In this document: piece by piece, positions 51,988-64,000 of the stretch
Layout of the letters: each line of letters starts with the position of its first letter
Numbering within the stretch: the first letter of the stretch is position 1
From: JBDTVS01 sp040007095
GTDB lineage: Bacteria; Acidobacteriota; Vicinamibacteria; Vicinamibacterales; CAVVIG01
DNA: 64,000 nt
Assembly (NCBI GenBank): GCA_040007095.1
Contig: JBDTVS010000045.1
Location: 50,418 to 114,417, forward strand
Direction: 5' to 3'
Program-made: the position numbers and the translations under genes
The notes under the pieces: model-generated
What the model saw: only the letters and a program-made list of their open reading frames with translations
Database searches by the model: none
Told to the model about the DNA's origin: nothing

Positions 51988-54120
51988 ATGCGTTCAACGA
52001 TCGCGCTGGCTTTGGCACTTGGTGCTGCGGCATGCGCGAGTGCGCCCCCCGCCCCCCGAACGCCGCCGGCGCCGGTGCCGGCAGCGATCCCCCGTCAGAC
52101 CTTCGAAGAGAAGATGACGTGGATTCTTCGGCTCGAGGATCAGCGGATGCTGCGCGACCCGGCCGCGCCGACACCCTCCCCCGACCCCGGACGCGCCGGA
52201 TCCGATCTCGCCGCGGCGCGGACGGCGGATCTCGTGCCTCTCCTGAGCGACGAGGAGCCGCGTGTCCGACGTCGAGCCGCGCTGGCCGTGGGTCGCGTGA
52301 AGCTGCCCGAAGGCGTGGATCCACTGCTGCCGCTCTTGCGTGACAGCGATCCGGAGGTTCGACAGATGGCCGCTTTTGCGCTGGGGTTGCTCGGCGACCG
52401 ACGCGCGCGAGACCCCCTCGTTCTGGCACTGAACGATATGTCACCGCTCGTCCAGGCGAGCGCCGCCGAGGGGCTCGGGCTGCTCGGCGATCCTGCGGCC
52501 GCGGCGCCGCTTAGCGTTCTGCTCTCGCGCATGATCCAGTCCGGCGCCGTCGTGGAACGCCCAGGCGAGGACGAGGACACGCGGCGCGACACGCCCGCCT
52601 CGGCATTTCGGCTGGCCTTGTTCGCGCTGGTCCGGCTGAAGGCCTACGACCAGCTGGCCGCCGCGGTGCTCGACGGATCGGGTCAACCGCGCATTCGCTG
52701 GTGGCCGGTGGCGTTTGCCCTGCAGCGGCTCGAGGACAAGCGGGCCGCGACGGCGTTGATGGCGCTCGCACGCGAGCCGCACCCCTACACGCGCGCCTTC
52801 GCCGTGAAGGGGCTGGGGGCGCTCGGCGACCGCACCGCCGTACCGTTGCTGATTCCCATCGCCTCTGGCGGAGACCGCGCGGCGATTGAAGCGGTGCGTG
52901 CGCTGGGACGTCTTGGCGACCCGGCCGGCGCCGCGCCGCTCCTGAAGACCATCCGGGATCGCACGGCGTCTCCGGTCATGCGGTTCGAAGCCATCGCGGC
53001 CGTCGGCGGCATCAATGCGCCCGGCGTCTCGGACCTCCTGCTCGACGTCTTGTCTGACCCCTCGCCCGAGATTCGCGCTGCCGCTCTGCGTGCGAACGCG
53101 TCGAGCGATCCAGAAACATTCGTGACGGCGCTTTCCGGACTCGATCCGGATCCCAATTGGACCGTTCGGGCCGCGCTCGCTACGGTGCTCGGCTCACTCG
53201 ACCCCGCAATCGGACTGCCCCGACTGATGACGATGCTGAGCGACTCCGATCAGCGGGTCATTCCTTCGGTCCTCGCGGGACTGGTCAAATTGAAGGCGCC
53301 AAATCTCGCCACGATCCTGCTCGATCACCTGAAAGCCGACGATCCGCCGGTTCGGGCCGCAGCGGCCGTTGCGCTTGGCGAGCTGAAGCCTGCCGCCGGC
53401 GCGCAGGCGCTGGCGACGGCCTATCAACGTGGCCAGCGCGACACGATGTATGCCGCTCGCGCGGCGGCACTGGCGGCACTACGGCAGTATGGATCCGAGG
53501 CCGCCGAACCGGTCCTGACCACGGCGCTATCGGACGCCGATTGGGCGGTTCGTCTGCGGGCGGCGGCGCTGCTCAAGGAGCTGAAACCGTCAGCCGACGC
53601 CGATCATCAGATTCGCCCAGCGCCGACGAGAATTCCGGCGGACGCCTATCGAACTCCGCGCCTGATTACGCCGCGGGTGTCGCCGCAGGTCTATGTCGAG
53701 ATGGACCGAGGCACGATTCAGATCGAGCTGGCGGTACTCGACGCGCCGATCACCGCGGAGAACTTCGTACAGCTGGCGCGGAGCGGATTTTTCAACGGGT
53801 TGAGCGCGCACCGCGTCGTGGCGAACTTCGTCGTGCAGACCGGCGATCCGCGCGGCGACAGCGAAGGCGGTCCCGGCTACACGGTCCGCGACGAACTGAA
53901 CCAGCTGCCCTACCTTCGCGGAAGCGTCGGGATGGCGCTTGACTGGGCCGACACCGGTGGCAGCCAGTTCTTCATCACGCTCTCACCGCAGCCGCACCTC
54001 GACGCGAAGTACACGGTCTTTGGGCAGGTCGTCGGCGGCATGGATGTGGTCGACGCGATTCAACCAGGCGATATCATCCGCCGGGTGCGGGTCTGGGATG
54101 GAGAGACGTTGTCTCAGTAG
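51988..54120 (+). CDS. HEAT-repeat protein fused to a cyclophilin-type peptidyl-prolyl isomerase
   Basis: 710 residues. A signal or lipoprotein-type leader ('TIALALALGAAACAS', possible Cys16 acylation), many HEAT/PBS-lyase repeats (about 60-540: repeated 'VRRRAALAVGRV', 'VRQMAAFALGLLGD', 'VRAAAAVALGELKP'), then a complete cyclophilin domain (about 565-705) with 'SAHRVVANFVVQTGDP' (catalytic Arg kept), 'GSVGMAL', 'GSQFFITLS' and 'YTVFGQVVGGMDVVD'. Predicted periplasmic foldase with a scaffold. GAGG lies 8 nt before the ATG. Divergent from the kinase. Confidence 0.85.
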   Translation: MRSTIALALALGAAACASAPPAPRTPPAPVPAAIPRQTFEEKMTWILRLEDQRMLRDPAAPTPSPDPGRAGSDLAAARTADLVPLLSDEEPRVRRRAALAVGRVKLPEGVDPLLPLLRDSDPEVRQMAAFALGLLGDRRARDPLVLALNDMSPLVQASAAEGLGLLGDPAAAAPLSVLLSRMIQSGAVVERPGEDEDTRRDTPASAFRLALFALVRLKAYDQLAAAVLDGSGQPRIRWWPVAFALQRLEDKRAATALMALAREPHPYTRAFAVKGLGALGDRTAVPLLIPIASGGDRAAIEAVRALGRLGDPAGAAPLLKTIRDRTASPVMRFEAIAAVGGINAPGVSDLLLDVLSDPSPEIRAAALRANASSDPETFVTALSGLDPDPNWTVRAALATVLGSLDPAIGLPRLMTMLSDSDQRVIPSVLAGLVKLKAPNLATILLDHLKADDPPVRAAAAVALGELKPAAGAQALATAYQRGQRDTMYAARAAALAALRQYGSEAAEPVLTTALSDADWAVRLRAAALLKELKPSADADHQIRPAPTRIPADAYRTPRLITPRVSPQVYVEMDRGTIQIELAVLDAPITAENFVQLARSGFFNGLSAHRVVANFVVQTGDPRGDSEGGPGYTVRDELNQLPYLRGSVGMALDWADTGGSQFFITLSPQPHLDAKYTVFGQVVGGMDVVDAIQPGDIIRRVRVWDGETLSQ

Positions 54121-54183
54121 TGGTGGCGCGCGGATCGAGACGGGCGAATCGGGCCGGCGTGATTTCGTGGGGCATCAATTGAA

Positions 54184-54216
54184 AAGGGGGCGACGGCCGC
54201 CCCCTTTTTCTTTTTT
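54184..54216. terminator. Bidirectional intrinsic terminator
   Basis: GGGGGCG (54186-54192), loop ACGGC, CGCCCCC (54198-54204), followed on the plus strand by TTTTTCTTTTTT for the HEAT-cyclophilin gene. On the minus strand the stem is followed by TTTTC, so it can also end the small ORF transcript from the other side. Confidence 0.9.
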
Positions 54217-54231
54217 CGCGGTGAGGTCGGC

Positions 54232-54282
54232 TTAGCGTTTCTTGCCGGCCTTCTTCTTCCCGCCCTTGGCTTTCTTTGCCAT
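54232..54282 (-). CDS. 16-residue Lys/Gly-rich micro-ORF
   Basis: Encodes MAKKAKGGKKKAGKKR, then TAA: nine of sixteen residues are Lys or Arg beyond the start. AGGGGGGA sits 8-9 nt before the ATG, and a bidirectional terminator follows the stop by 27 nt. It has its own strong promoter and a ~210-nt leader. A basic RNA- or ribosome-binding microprotein is conceivable; no known family is claimed. It could also be a leader peptide for the upstream structures. Confidence 0.5.
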   Translation of the reverse strand: MAKKAKGGKKKAGKKR

Positions 54283-54567
54283 TGTCTGTTATCCCCCCCT
54301 TCATCTGGGTTTGCTTGCGAGAACGCTCGCGGGCTCGTATTTGTGGCTGCCGCCTGGCACGCTCACCCGAGACCGGCGCTCTACGCCTCGCGGCACTTTC
54401 CGTGACTTGCTTAGTCGCCCAGCTGAGCTGGACTCGGAAGAGTGAGGTTGATGCCTCACTAGGGGTAGGCTGAGTTAGCCACCCTCATACCAGATGTAGA
54501 TTACGGTTGAGGAAGGTGAGCTGTCAAGCACAATCGCATGAAAAAGTCAAAAAAAGTGCACGTTCGA
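54283..54567. other. Gap between the micro-ORF and the TPR gene
   Basis: 285 bases: the structured leader (54283-54491), the promoter (54498-54527) and 40 bases up to the TPR stop codon. No larger open frame is supported. Confidence 0.55.
54498..54527 (-). promoter_or_regulatory. Strong sigma70 promoter on the minus strand
   Basis: TTGACA (54522-54527), 18-bp spacer, TAATCT (54498-54503). Start site near 54491. It is the best -35 box noticed in the window and drives the structured leader and micro-ORF. Confidence 0.7.
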
Positions 54568-56087
54568 TCATCCCGCGCCGAGACGCTTGAGCGCTGCGCG
54601 TCCATCATCGCGCGCGCGCGTGTCGCCGCCGACAAGATCCGCGGCGGCGCGATAGTTTTCGATCGCGTGCAGGCGATCACCGTCGCGCTCGAGCAACTGC
54701 GCGTACGCGACGTACGCCGAGGCGAGCACGAATGGCGGCGCGACGTGCGCGCGGATCAGGCGTTCGAGCTGTTCTTTCGCGCGGATCGAATCGCCGCGCG
54801 CCGTCAGCACGCGCGCGAATCGATAGCGGGCGATCTCATCGAGCGGGTCGAGCTCGATCGCGCGCGTCAGCGCGGCCGCCGCCGCTTCGAGTGCGCCGCG
54901 CTCGAACGCCCGCCATCCTTCGAGAGAGAGACGATAGGCGTCGCGCGCTTTCACGTCGGGCGCGCGCCGCATCGCCTCGCGAATGCGGCCGCGCAGGGTC
55001 GCATCGCTCGACGGCGCCTGGTCGATCGCGACGGTATAGGCGTTCAGTGCACGCGGACGCTGGCCGAGTCGGTCGTACGCCACGCCGAGCTGCCATTGGG
55101 CACGGGCCAGATCGACGCGTGAGGCGACGCCGGCGTCCGCGTCGAGCACGGCGTTCAGTTGCTCGATCGCGCGATCGGTTTCGTAGAGCGCATCGAGGTG
55201 CTCGGCCAGCGCCAGGCGAGCGCGAATGGCCTGGCGCGGGGCATCCGGCACGCGCCCGGCGCGCGCGCGCTCGAGCAGCAACTGCCAGGCCAGCGCGCTC
55301 GCGGAACGATCGTGCCGATACACATCTTCGACCTCGGCGATGCGTTGAATGAACAGCGGATTGGTGGGATACCGCGAGTCGAGCTCCCGCAGCAGCTCCA
55401 GCGCCCGGGCCGGTTGCTGTTCGTACCAGAGGTAGATCAAGTGAAGCTGATACTCGGCCTCCCCTTTGAGCAACACCCCTCGTTGGCGCGCCTGCAGCAT
55501 CTCCTGCAGTCCTTTGACGCGATCGCCGCCAGGCAGAAACAACAGCCACCGCAAGATCTTCGCCGTCGTCGGCGCGACGTCGGCGTAGTAGTGGTACAGC
55601 CCGATGCCGAAGTACGCATCGTCAAGGGCGGGATCGAGTTGCAGCGCGCGCTCGAGCGCATCCTTGATCTTCTTGCCGTCGCGGGCCGCGGCGAGCCGCT
55701 CACCGCGAAGGACGAGCCATTGCACGCGCGGTGCATACGAGGCGGCGAGGTAGAACCACGCTTCGCCGCGGTTGGGCTCGCGCTCGGTCCATCGTTCGGC
55801 GGCGGCGACGGCTTTCGCGGCGAGATCGCTGAACCGGCCGTCGAGCCGCGTGCTCTCCGGTGTGATTTGAATTTGCCACCACACGGAGATCACGCCCAGC
55901 GCGGCGCATGCCTCCGTGGGCGCCGGTGGGCAGGCCTGCGCCAGCTGCATGTCGGCTCGATCGAATTGCGCGGCAAGCACGCTGGCGTACACCGCCGCCA
56001 GTCGGGGCGCTTCGGTGAGGGCGGCGGACACGGGGAGCGCGCAGAGCAGCAGCGGCAACCACGCGGCTGTCGTCAGCAGCCCGCGCC

Positions 56088-56091
<4 letters not shown>
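54568..56091 (-). CDS. Exported TPR-repeat protein
   Basis: 507 residues. Signal peptide ('LLTTAAWLPLLLCALPVSA'), then a helical region with TPR-like units throughout ('PNRGEAWFYLAASYAPRVQW', 'LDPALDDAYFGIGLYHYYAD', 'ALTRAIELDPLDEIARYRFA'). The middle part 'KILRWLLFLPGGDRVKGL' is shared by many Acidobacteriota TPR proteins. GTG 56091 overlaps the ddl stop by GTGA, so the two are translationally coupled. Probably periplasmic; partner unknown. Confidence 0.8.
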
Positions 56092-58776
<2,685 letters not shown>

Positions 58777-58822
58777 CGGAAACACGTCGTAATCGTGCGG
58801 GGCCGGGAAACCGGAGAGCAAC

Positions 58823-60418
58823 ATGTCGAACCTTCGCTGGAAGCTTGTCACCATCATCGTCGTATTCGTGGCGTTTGCCGCCGTCGGTGTCTACCCGTTG
58901 GTCGCCGCGTGGCGTGGCGTGCATTCCCCCGCGCTGCTGATGGACAAGCAGCTCAAGCTGGGGCTGGATCTGAAGGGGGGCGTGCACCTGGTCCTGTTGG
59001 TGAAGACCGACGAAGCGCTCCGCAACGAGACCGAGCTCGAGATGGAGCGGCTGCGGGAAGACCTGGCGAAGAAGTCCGTGCCGGTTACCAGCATGACCGT
59101 GATCGATCCCGCGCATTTCCGTGTGGAGGGTGTCCCACCGGCTCAGGCCGCGGTGTTCCGGCAGGCCGCCGCCGAGATCGCGACCAGCTTCGACCGCGAC
59201 GCCGGCGCCAGCGGCACCTACACGTTCACGATGAAGCCGAATCTCCAGGTCAGTCTGCGCACGGACGCCGTGGTCCAGGGACGGGAAACGATCGAGCGCC
59301 GCGTGAACGAGCTCGGAGTCACCGAACCGAGTATCGCGCAGCAGGGCCAGAACGGCGACCAGATCCTGGTGCAATTGCCGGGCGTCACCGACGTGGAGCG
59401 CGCGAAGGAAATCATTCGCAATACGGGATTGCTCGAGCTCAAGATTGTCGAGCAAGGCCCGGCAGCGACACGCGACGCGCTGCTCGTGAACGGGCAGGTC
59501 CCGGCCGGCATGGACATCGTCCCTGGCGTTTCGGCCCCGGGTGATACGACCGGAGGAGTGTTTTACCTCGTCCGCAAGGTCGCCGCCGTCACCGGCAAGG
59601 ATCTGCGCGGCGCACGGCAGACTGTCGACGAGAACAATCAGCCCGCGGTCGGCTTCACGCTGAACAACGACGGCGCCCAACGGTTCGGGAAGGTGACGGG
59701 CGAGAACATCGGCAAGCAGCTCGCCATCGTCCTTGACGGGCGCGTGAAGTCGGCACCGCGCATCGAATCGCGGATTACCGGCGACGGCCGCATCACCGGC
59801 AGCTTCACGCAGGAGGAAGTCCAGGATCTGTCGTTGACCCTGCGCTCCGGCGCGTTCTCGGCCGGGATGGATTACATCGAGGAGCGGACGATCGGCCCGA
59901 GCCTGGGCGCCGATTCGATCCGCTCCGGCGTGATCGCGTCGGCCGTCGGCCTGTTACTGGTCGTCGCCTTCATGCTGGTCTACTACAAGCTCTCCGGCGT
60001 CAACGCCGTCACCGCGCTCGTCTTCAATCTGGTGATTCTGATCGGCTTGATGGCCTACATCGGCGCGGTCATGACGCTGCCGGGCATCGCCGGCTTCGTC
60101 TTGACGATGGGCATCGGCGTCGATTCGAACGTGCTGATCTTCGAGCGCATCAAAGAAGAGCTCGAGGCGCAGCGCGGCGTCCGCGCTTCGATCAACGCGG
60201 GCTTCAACCGGGTGTTCTGGACGCTGGTCGACACACACGTCGCGGCGCTCATCTCGTGTGCGTTTCTGTTCCAGTTCGGCACTGGTCCCATCCGCGGCTT
60301 CGCGATGACGCTATTCATCGGGTTGATCTCAAATCTGTTCACGTCGATTTTCGTGTCCAAGACCCTGTTCGAGCTCGAGTTGTCGAGCCGGCAACAGGTC
60401 ACGACACTTTCCATCTAG
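58823..60418 (+). CDS. secD: Protein-export membrane protein SecD
   Basis: 531 residues. First helix (about 10-28), P1 periplasmic domain ('LGLDLKGGVHLVL'), the 'ELGVTEPSIAQQGQNGDQIL' motif, and five C-terminal RND-type helices with 'GIGVDSNVLIFERIKEEL'. With SecF it uses the proton gradient to pull preproteins across the membrane. GGAGAG sits 4 nt before the ATG. Confidence 0.97.
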   Translation: MSNLRWKLVTIIVVFVAFAAVGVYPLVAAWRGVHSPALLMDKQLKLGLDLKGGVHLVLLVKTDEALRNETELEMERLREDLAKKSVPVTSMTVIDPAHFRVEGVPPAQAAVFRQAAAEIATSFDRDAGASGTYTFTMKPNLQVSLRTDAVVQGRETIERRVNELGVTEPSIAQQGQNGDQILVQLPGVTDVERAKEIIRNTGLLELKIVEQGPAATRDALLVNGQVPAGMDIVPGVSAPGDTTGGVFYLVRKVAAVTGKDLRGARQTVDENNQPAVGFTLNNDGAQRFGKVTGENIGKQLAIVLDGRVKSAPRIESRITGDGRITGSFTQEEVQDLSLTLRSGAFSAGMDYIEERTIGPSLGADSIRSGVIASAVGLLLVVAFMLVYYKLSGVNAVTALVFNLVILIGLMAYIGAVMTLPGIAGFVLTMGIGVDSNVLIFERIKEELEAQRGVRASINAGFNRVFWTLVDTHVAALISCAFLFQFGTGPIRGFAMTLFIGLISNLFTSIFVSKTLFELELSSRQQVTTLSI

Positions 60419-60420
60419 CC

Positions 60421-61431
60421 ATGCATATCTTCAAGAACTCCACGTTCGACTTCCTGCGGTGGCGCTGGCACGCCCTCGGACTTTCCTGGCTGATCATCCT
60501 GGCGGGCATCGCGACCATCGCGACCAAGGGAATTCCCAGAGGTGTCGAATTCGCGGGTGGCACGGTCGTGATCGAGGAGTTCGAGCAGGCGATTTCGGTC
60601 CAGCAGGTCCGCGCCGCCCTCGACAAGAATTACCCCAATGGTGGGCAGAATGCGGTGGTGCAGGCCTACGACGATCCGGCCAAGCGCATGGTCATCATTC
60701 GCGTGCCGCAGGTCGGCGGAGATTCCGGAGCGGCGTTGAGCACGACCGCGGCGCAGGTCGAAGAGGCCCTGCGCAAGGCGAACCTTGGGAATTTCAAGCG
60801 CCAGGGCGCCGAAATCGTCAGCGCAACGGTCGGCCGGGAACTGGAGCAGAAGGGTCTTTCGGCGACGGTCTTGTCCCTCATCGGCATCCTCTTGTATCTG
60901 GCCTTCCGGTTTCAGTTCAGCTTCGGCGTCGGTGCGGTCGTCGCCACGATTCACGACCTGCTCATTACGTTCGCGTTCCTCGCGTTCTTTCAATACGACT
61001 TGACGCTGAACGTGATTGCCGCCATCTTGACGATGACCGGCTACTCCACCAACGACACGATTGTGATCTTCGACCGGGTTCGCGAAAACCTGCGCTCGAT
61101 GCGCCGGGATTCCATGCCCGACATCATCAACGCGTCGGTGAACCAGACACTCGGCCGAACGGTCATCACCTCGGGCACGGCCCTGCTGACGGCGCTCGCG
61201 CTGTTCTTCTTCGGCGGCGAAGTGCTCCACGGGTTCGCGTTCACGATGGTGGTGGGCATCATCACCGGAACCTACTCCAGCGTGTTCATCGCCGCGGCGA
61301 TCGTGAGCTTCTGGCGGGGTACGGCGCCGACGCGCGCCGCCGCGAACGCGCCCTCGTCCACGACGACCGCCGCTGCGCCGCAAGCGGCGCAGCGGCGGTC
61401 GAAGCCTCAGCGCAAGGCCAGAGCTTCCTGA
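60421..61431 (+). CDS. secF: Protein-export membrane protein SecF
   Basis: 336 residues, starting 2 bases after secD. Motifs 'GIPRGVEFAGGTVVIEE', 'GYSTNDTIVIFDRVREN' and 'FFFGGEVLHGFAFTMVVG'; six helices. The C-terminal tail is Ala/Lys-rich ('TAAAPQAAQRRSKPQRKA'). Works as a heterodimer with SecD. Confidence 0.97.
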   Translation: MHIFKNSTFDFLRWRWHALGLSWLIILAGIATIATKGIPRGVEFAGGTVVIEEFEQAISVQQVRAALDKNYPNGGQNAVVQAYDDPAKRMVIIRVPQVGGDSGAALSTTAAQVEEALRKANLGNFKRQGAEIVSATVGRELEQKGLSATVLSLIGILLYLAFRFQFSFGVGAVVATIHDLLITFAFLAFFQYDLTLNVIAAILTMTGYSTNDTIVIFDRVRENLRSMRRDSMPDIINASVNQTLGRTVITSGTALLTALALFFFGGEVLHGFAFTMVVGIITGTYSSVFIAAAIVSFWRGTAPTRAAANAPSSTTTAAAPQAAQRRSKPQRKARAS

Positions 61432-61434
61432 CAC

Positions 61435-62232
61435 TTGCCGAACATCATCACCGCGGCTCTCCTGGGCGTCCTCCAGGGCGTGACGGAGTTTCTGCCGGTG
61501 TCCTCCACGGCGCACCTGCTGATCGCTGGTCGCCTGCTCGGCTACGACGATCCGGGCGGCGTGTTCACCGTGATGATCCAACTGGGGTCGATCGTCGCAA
61601 TCATGTGGCTCTACCGCGACAAGATCCTGGAGGTTCTCCGCGGCCTGTCGTCGGACCCCGAGGCACGCCACTTCGCCCTGATGATCGTCGTCGCGACGGT
61701 GCCCCTGCTCCTCGCTGGCGGACTGTTGTCGAAGTTCGTGAAGCGCGTGCTCTACGGCAGCTTCGGTGTCATGGGCGCGGCCTTCGTGGTCGGCGGAATC
61801 ATCATGCTCATCGCGGAGCGGTTTCGACCCGCGCCAACGACGCGCGCGGCCGATCGGATACCGCTCGGGCGCGCCCTGGTGATGGGTTGCGCACAGACCC
61901 TGGCGCTGATTCCCGGCGTATCGCGCTCAGGCGGGACGATTGTGGCGGGGATGCTGACGGGGGTCGATCGGCCGGCTGCCCTGGAGTTCTCCTTTTTTCT
62001 GGCCATGCCGGCGATGGTGGCGGCGTTCGGCCACGACTTGCTCGAAGTCAGGCACAATCTGAGCGCCGGTCGCGCGTCGGAGATTGCCGTCGGGTTCGTC
62101 ATGGCCTTCATCTCGTCGGCCCTCGTCGTTCGTCCGTTGTTGAACTTCGTCCGGCGTTCCGGATTTGCACTGTTTGCGTGGTATCGGATCGCGCTCGGGA
62201 TCGCGCTGTTGGCGTGGGTGTTCCGGTCGTAA
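61435..62232 (+). CDS. uppP: Undecaprenyl-diphosphatase
   Basis: 265 residues, BacA-type. Conserved 'LQGVTEFLPVSSTAHLLI' and 'PGVSRSGGTIVAGML' loops; about eight helices. It recycles the lipid carrier for peptidoglycan and O-glycans. TTG 61435 starts 3 bases after the secF stop with no ribosome site, so coupling with secF is likely. Confidence 0.95.
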   Translation: MPNIITAALLGVLQGVTEFLPVSSTAHLLIAGRLLGYDDPGGVFTVMIQLGSIVAIMWLYRDKILEVLRGLSSDPEARHFALMIVVATVPLLLAGGLLSKFVKRVLYGSFGVMGAAFVVGGIIMLIAERFRPAPTTRAADRIPLGRALVMGCAQTLALIPGVSRSGGTIVAGMLTGVDRPAALEFSFFLAMPAMVAAFGHDLLEVRHNLSAGRASEIAVGFVMAFISSALVVRPLLNFVRRSGFALFAWYRIALGIALLAWVFRS

Positions 62233-62252
62233 CGCCTGACAAGGTGTGAGAG

Positions 62253-62870
62253 ATGACCTGGCTGCGGCGGAGCTTCATTGCGGGCTTCTTCGTGCTCGTG
62301 CCGCTGTTCATCAGCGTGGCCGCGTTCATTTGGATTTTCAACGTGGTCGACGGCTTGACGACACCCTTCTACGATCGGCTGCTGGGCCGGCGGATACCGG
62401 GACTGGGCACGCTGTCCACGGCCGTCGCGGTGCTGCTGGTCGGCGCGTTCGCGACCAACGTCATCGGCAAACGGCTGCTGCAGCGCGTCGAGGGATATCT
62501 GCTGCTGGTGCCGGTCTTTCGGACGATTTACGCGCCCGTGAAACAGCTGGTCGTGGCGTTTTCGCCGGACAACGAATACGGATTCAAGCGCGTGGTGATG
62601 ATCGACGACGCGAAAGTCGGGCTGTCGCTGGGCTTTCTCACCCGCGAGTTCACGGTCGATCGAGGGGCCGGCGGCGAACGGTTCGTGGCTGTGTACGTGC
62701 CGACCAACCATCTGTACCTGGGCGACATCGTGATTTGCGAGCGAGAGCATGCGTTGTTTCCCGATATCACCGTCGAAGAAGGCATCCGCATCTTTCTGAC
62801 CGGCGGCATGGCACTGCCGCCGCGGGTGCGTGGCTCGAAAGACGACCGCGGCCCGAACTTCCAGGTATAA
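62253..62870 (+). CDS. DUF502 membrane protein
   Basis: 205 residues. Two N-terminal helices ('FIAGFFVLVPLFISVAAFIW', 'LGTLSTAVAVLLVGAFATNV') and a cytoplasmic domain with 'VPVFRTIYAPVKQLV' and 'YVPTNHLYLGDIVI', as in the DUF502 family. Function unknown. GTGTGAGAG precedes the ATG. Its stop codon lies within the -10 hexamer proposed for hppA. Confidence 0.85.
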   Translation: MTWLRRSFIAGFFVLVPLFISVAAFIWIFNVVDGLTTPFYDRLLGRRIPGLGTLSTAVAVLLVGAFATNVIGKRLLQRVEGYLLLVPVFRTIYAPVKQLVVAFSPDNEYGFKRVVMIDDAKVGLSLGFLTREFTVDRGAGGERFVAVYVPTNHLYLGDIVICEREHALFPDITVEEGIRIFLTGGMALPPRVRGSKDDRGPNFQV

Positions 62871-62871
62871 T
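62866..62871 (+). promoter_or_regulatory. -10 hexamer upstream of the pyrophosphatase gene
   Basis: TATAAT overlapping the DUF502 stop codon, 23 nt before ATG 62895. No good -35 is seen; AGGTG lies next to the ATG. Confidence 0.45.
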
Positions 62872-62894
62872 CCCAACCCTTTGTGCGAGGTGAC

Positions 62895-64000
<1,106 letters not shown>

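Larger units (their letters stand above)
54184..54491 (-). ncRNA. Candidate structured leader transcript containing a tiny ORF
   Basis: A predicted ~308-nt minus-strand RNA from the promoter at 54498-54527 to the terminator at 54186-54204. Its first ~210 nt hold four local hairpins: 54463-54484 (8 bp, one bulge), AGTGAGG/CCTCACT 54441-54460, CCAGC/GCTGG 54419-54431 and GCGAG/CTCGC 54317-54330, then the 16-codon ORF at 54232-54282. It does not match tmRNA, SRP RNA, 6S or RNase P by eye. Whether the RNA or the peptide is the product is unknown. Confidence 0.4.

Noticed and set aside
54184..54545. tmRNA, SRP RNA or RNase P RNA in the structured leader
   Set aside because: No tRNA-like ends, no conserved SRP tetraloop domain and no RNase P core sequence; kept as an unassigned structured RNA.

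Overview
The window is GC-rich, densely coded DNA from a Gram-negative (diderm) bacterium. An outer membrane is implied by lptD and by the secreted and lipoprotein-like products. I infer Acidobacteriota, perhaps Vicinamibacteria. The inference rests on gene order, frequent GTG/TTG starts, TPR proteins with a carboxypeptidase-like regulatory domain, a DUF362 gene and a stand-alone cyclodeaminase. No rRNA is present to confirm it. Almost everything is chromosomal housekeeping. I see no phage, transposase, plasmid gene or CRISPR array.

Layout. (1) 1-8086 (+): division and cell-wall (dcw) cluster murD(partial)-ftsW-murG-murC-ftsQ-ftsA-ftsZ, without murB or ddl. (2) 8278-13125: a B12/radical-SAM protein, a SpoVG-like small protein, acpS, pgeF, RNase HI and a zinc-ribbon coiled-coil protein. 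(3) 13436-19612 (-): mutS2-dnaG-rpoD, with a CAU-anticodon tRNA downstream and several hairpins. (4) 19817-27785: larB, a processive family 2 glycosyltransferase, DUF362, citrate synthase, lepA-lepB and a small membrane protein. (5) 27962-34500 (-): cyclodeaminase, DUF167, yggS, a TPR protein, a dinG-like helicase, glyA and rpiB. (6) 34628-42486 (+): an RlmI-like methyltransferase, an AlkD-like protein, two multi-TM glycosyltransferase-like proteins, and thiC behind a TPP riboswitch. (7) 42520-51799: a secreted proline-rich protein, htpX, an SPL-like radical SAM protein, a small basic secreted protein, then a minus-strand block deoxynucleoside kinase, accD, folC, lptD and epimerase. (8) 51988-57215: a HEAT-cyclophilin fusion, a tiny Lys-rich ORF behind a long structured leader, a TPR protein and ddl. 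(9) 57263-64000 (+): tgt-yajC-secD-secF, uppP, DUF502 and a membrane pyrophosphatase cut by the window end.

Several units make functional sense together: MurD/MurC/MurG/FtsW with Ddl and UppP in peptidoglycan synthesis; FtsQ/A/Z in division; YajC/SecD/SecF and signal peptidase in export; LptD in outer-membrane assembly; AccD and AcpS in fatty-acid synthesis; GlyA, FolC and the cyclodeaminase in one-carbon metabolism.

Points worth a second look: the promoter/structured-leader/16-codon-ORF/terminator locus at 54.2-54.5 kb; a TPP riboswitch with a very large P3 insertion and covarying P2 pair; several genes whose -10 hexamer lies 6-8 nt before the start codon (leaderless-type); a pyrophosphatase lacking the usual DX7KXE residues; and inverted-repeat elements in intergenic gaps.
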